Positions 24,444 through 24,486 of a stretch of 24,486 bases of DNA are shown here, one piece after another; position 1 is the first letter of the stretch; each line of letters opens with the position of its first letter. Under the pieces are notes generated by a model. The model saw nothing but the letters and a program-made list of their open reading frames with translations, searched no databases and had not been told where the DNA came from. The translations under genes were made by a program, and so were the position numbers. The stretch comes from Syntrophaceae bacterium UBA4778 (GTDB taxonomy: Bacteria > Desulfobacterota > Syntrophia > Syntrophales > UBA4778), in NCBI GenBank assembly GCA_002403175.1, contig DHHG01000064.1:1-24486 (forward strand). Direction: 5' to 3'.

Positions 24444-24486
24444 GGCGTAGTTACAATCGCTGATAATCGGGTAAGAATGTGTCTTA

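Overview
The window looks like chromosomal DNA of an anaerobic Gram-negative bacterium of the former Deltaproteobacteria, with Syntrophus-like Syntrophales as my best guess. The reasons are a membrane pyrophosphatase, an lptC-lptA-lptB-rpoN-hpf-ptsN-hprK-rapZ gene order of the deltaproteobacterial kind, an actinobacterial/archaeal-type inositol phosphate synthase, and moderate GC with many TTG and GTG starts. The taxon is inferred from gene content only. No rRNA, tRNA, CRISPR array, phage gene or transposase gene was seen.

Layout. (1) 1-401: the 3' end of a membrane pyrophosphatase gene (+) and a hairpin terminator that could serve both directions. (2) 540-2312 (-): moaA followed by a degenerate SAM methyltransferase; moaA carries an 11-G homopolymer. 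(3) 2678-3862 (+): a divergent GpsA-like dehydrogenase behind a near-consensus promoter, then a 183-bp imperfect palindrome with 19-bp terminal inverted repeats (MITE-like) between convergent genes. (4) 4100-7075 (-): a large cytosolic M16C metallopeptidase. (5) 7274-9621 (+): rfbB/rmlB and inositol-3-phosphate synthase, separated by a terminator-like hairpin and a good promoter. (6) 9703-16171 (-): an eight-gene run read as lysE-type exporter, coaBC, family-4 uracil-DNA glycosylase, nfeD, slipin, small membrane protein, MtnX-like HAD phosphatase and radC, with ATGA overlaps or very short gaps. (7) 16479-17816 (+): a membrane-anchored M23 endopeptidase. (8) 17994-24391 (-): lptC, lptA, lptB, rpoN, hpf, ptsN, hprK and rapZ.

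How the genes fit together. Block 8 joins LPS transport to the outer membrane with sigma-54 and the nitrogen-type PTS regulatory branch. Its promoter at the right edge carries a 12-bp perfect palindrome at the expected start point, and a strong hairpin plus U-tract sits just before ptsN. Block 6 combines coenzyme A synthesis, DNA repair and the NfeD/slipin membrane pair. HPr and EI genes, the usual partners of HprK and EIIA-Ntr, are absent from the window.

Most of the window is conserved housekeeping sequence and I do not see a clearly new multigene system. The points most worth a second look are the palindromic element, the poly-G tract in moaA, the replaced active-site histidine in HprK, the hpf-ptsN attenuator-like structure, and the operator-like palindrome in the lptC promoter.
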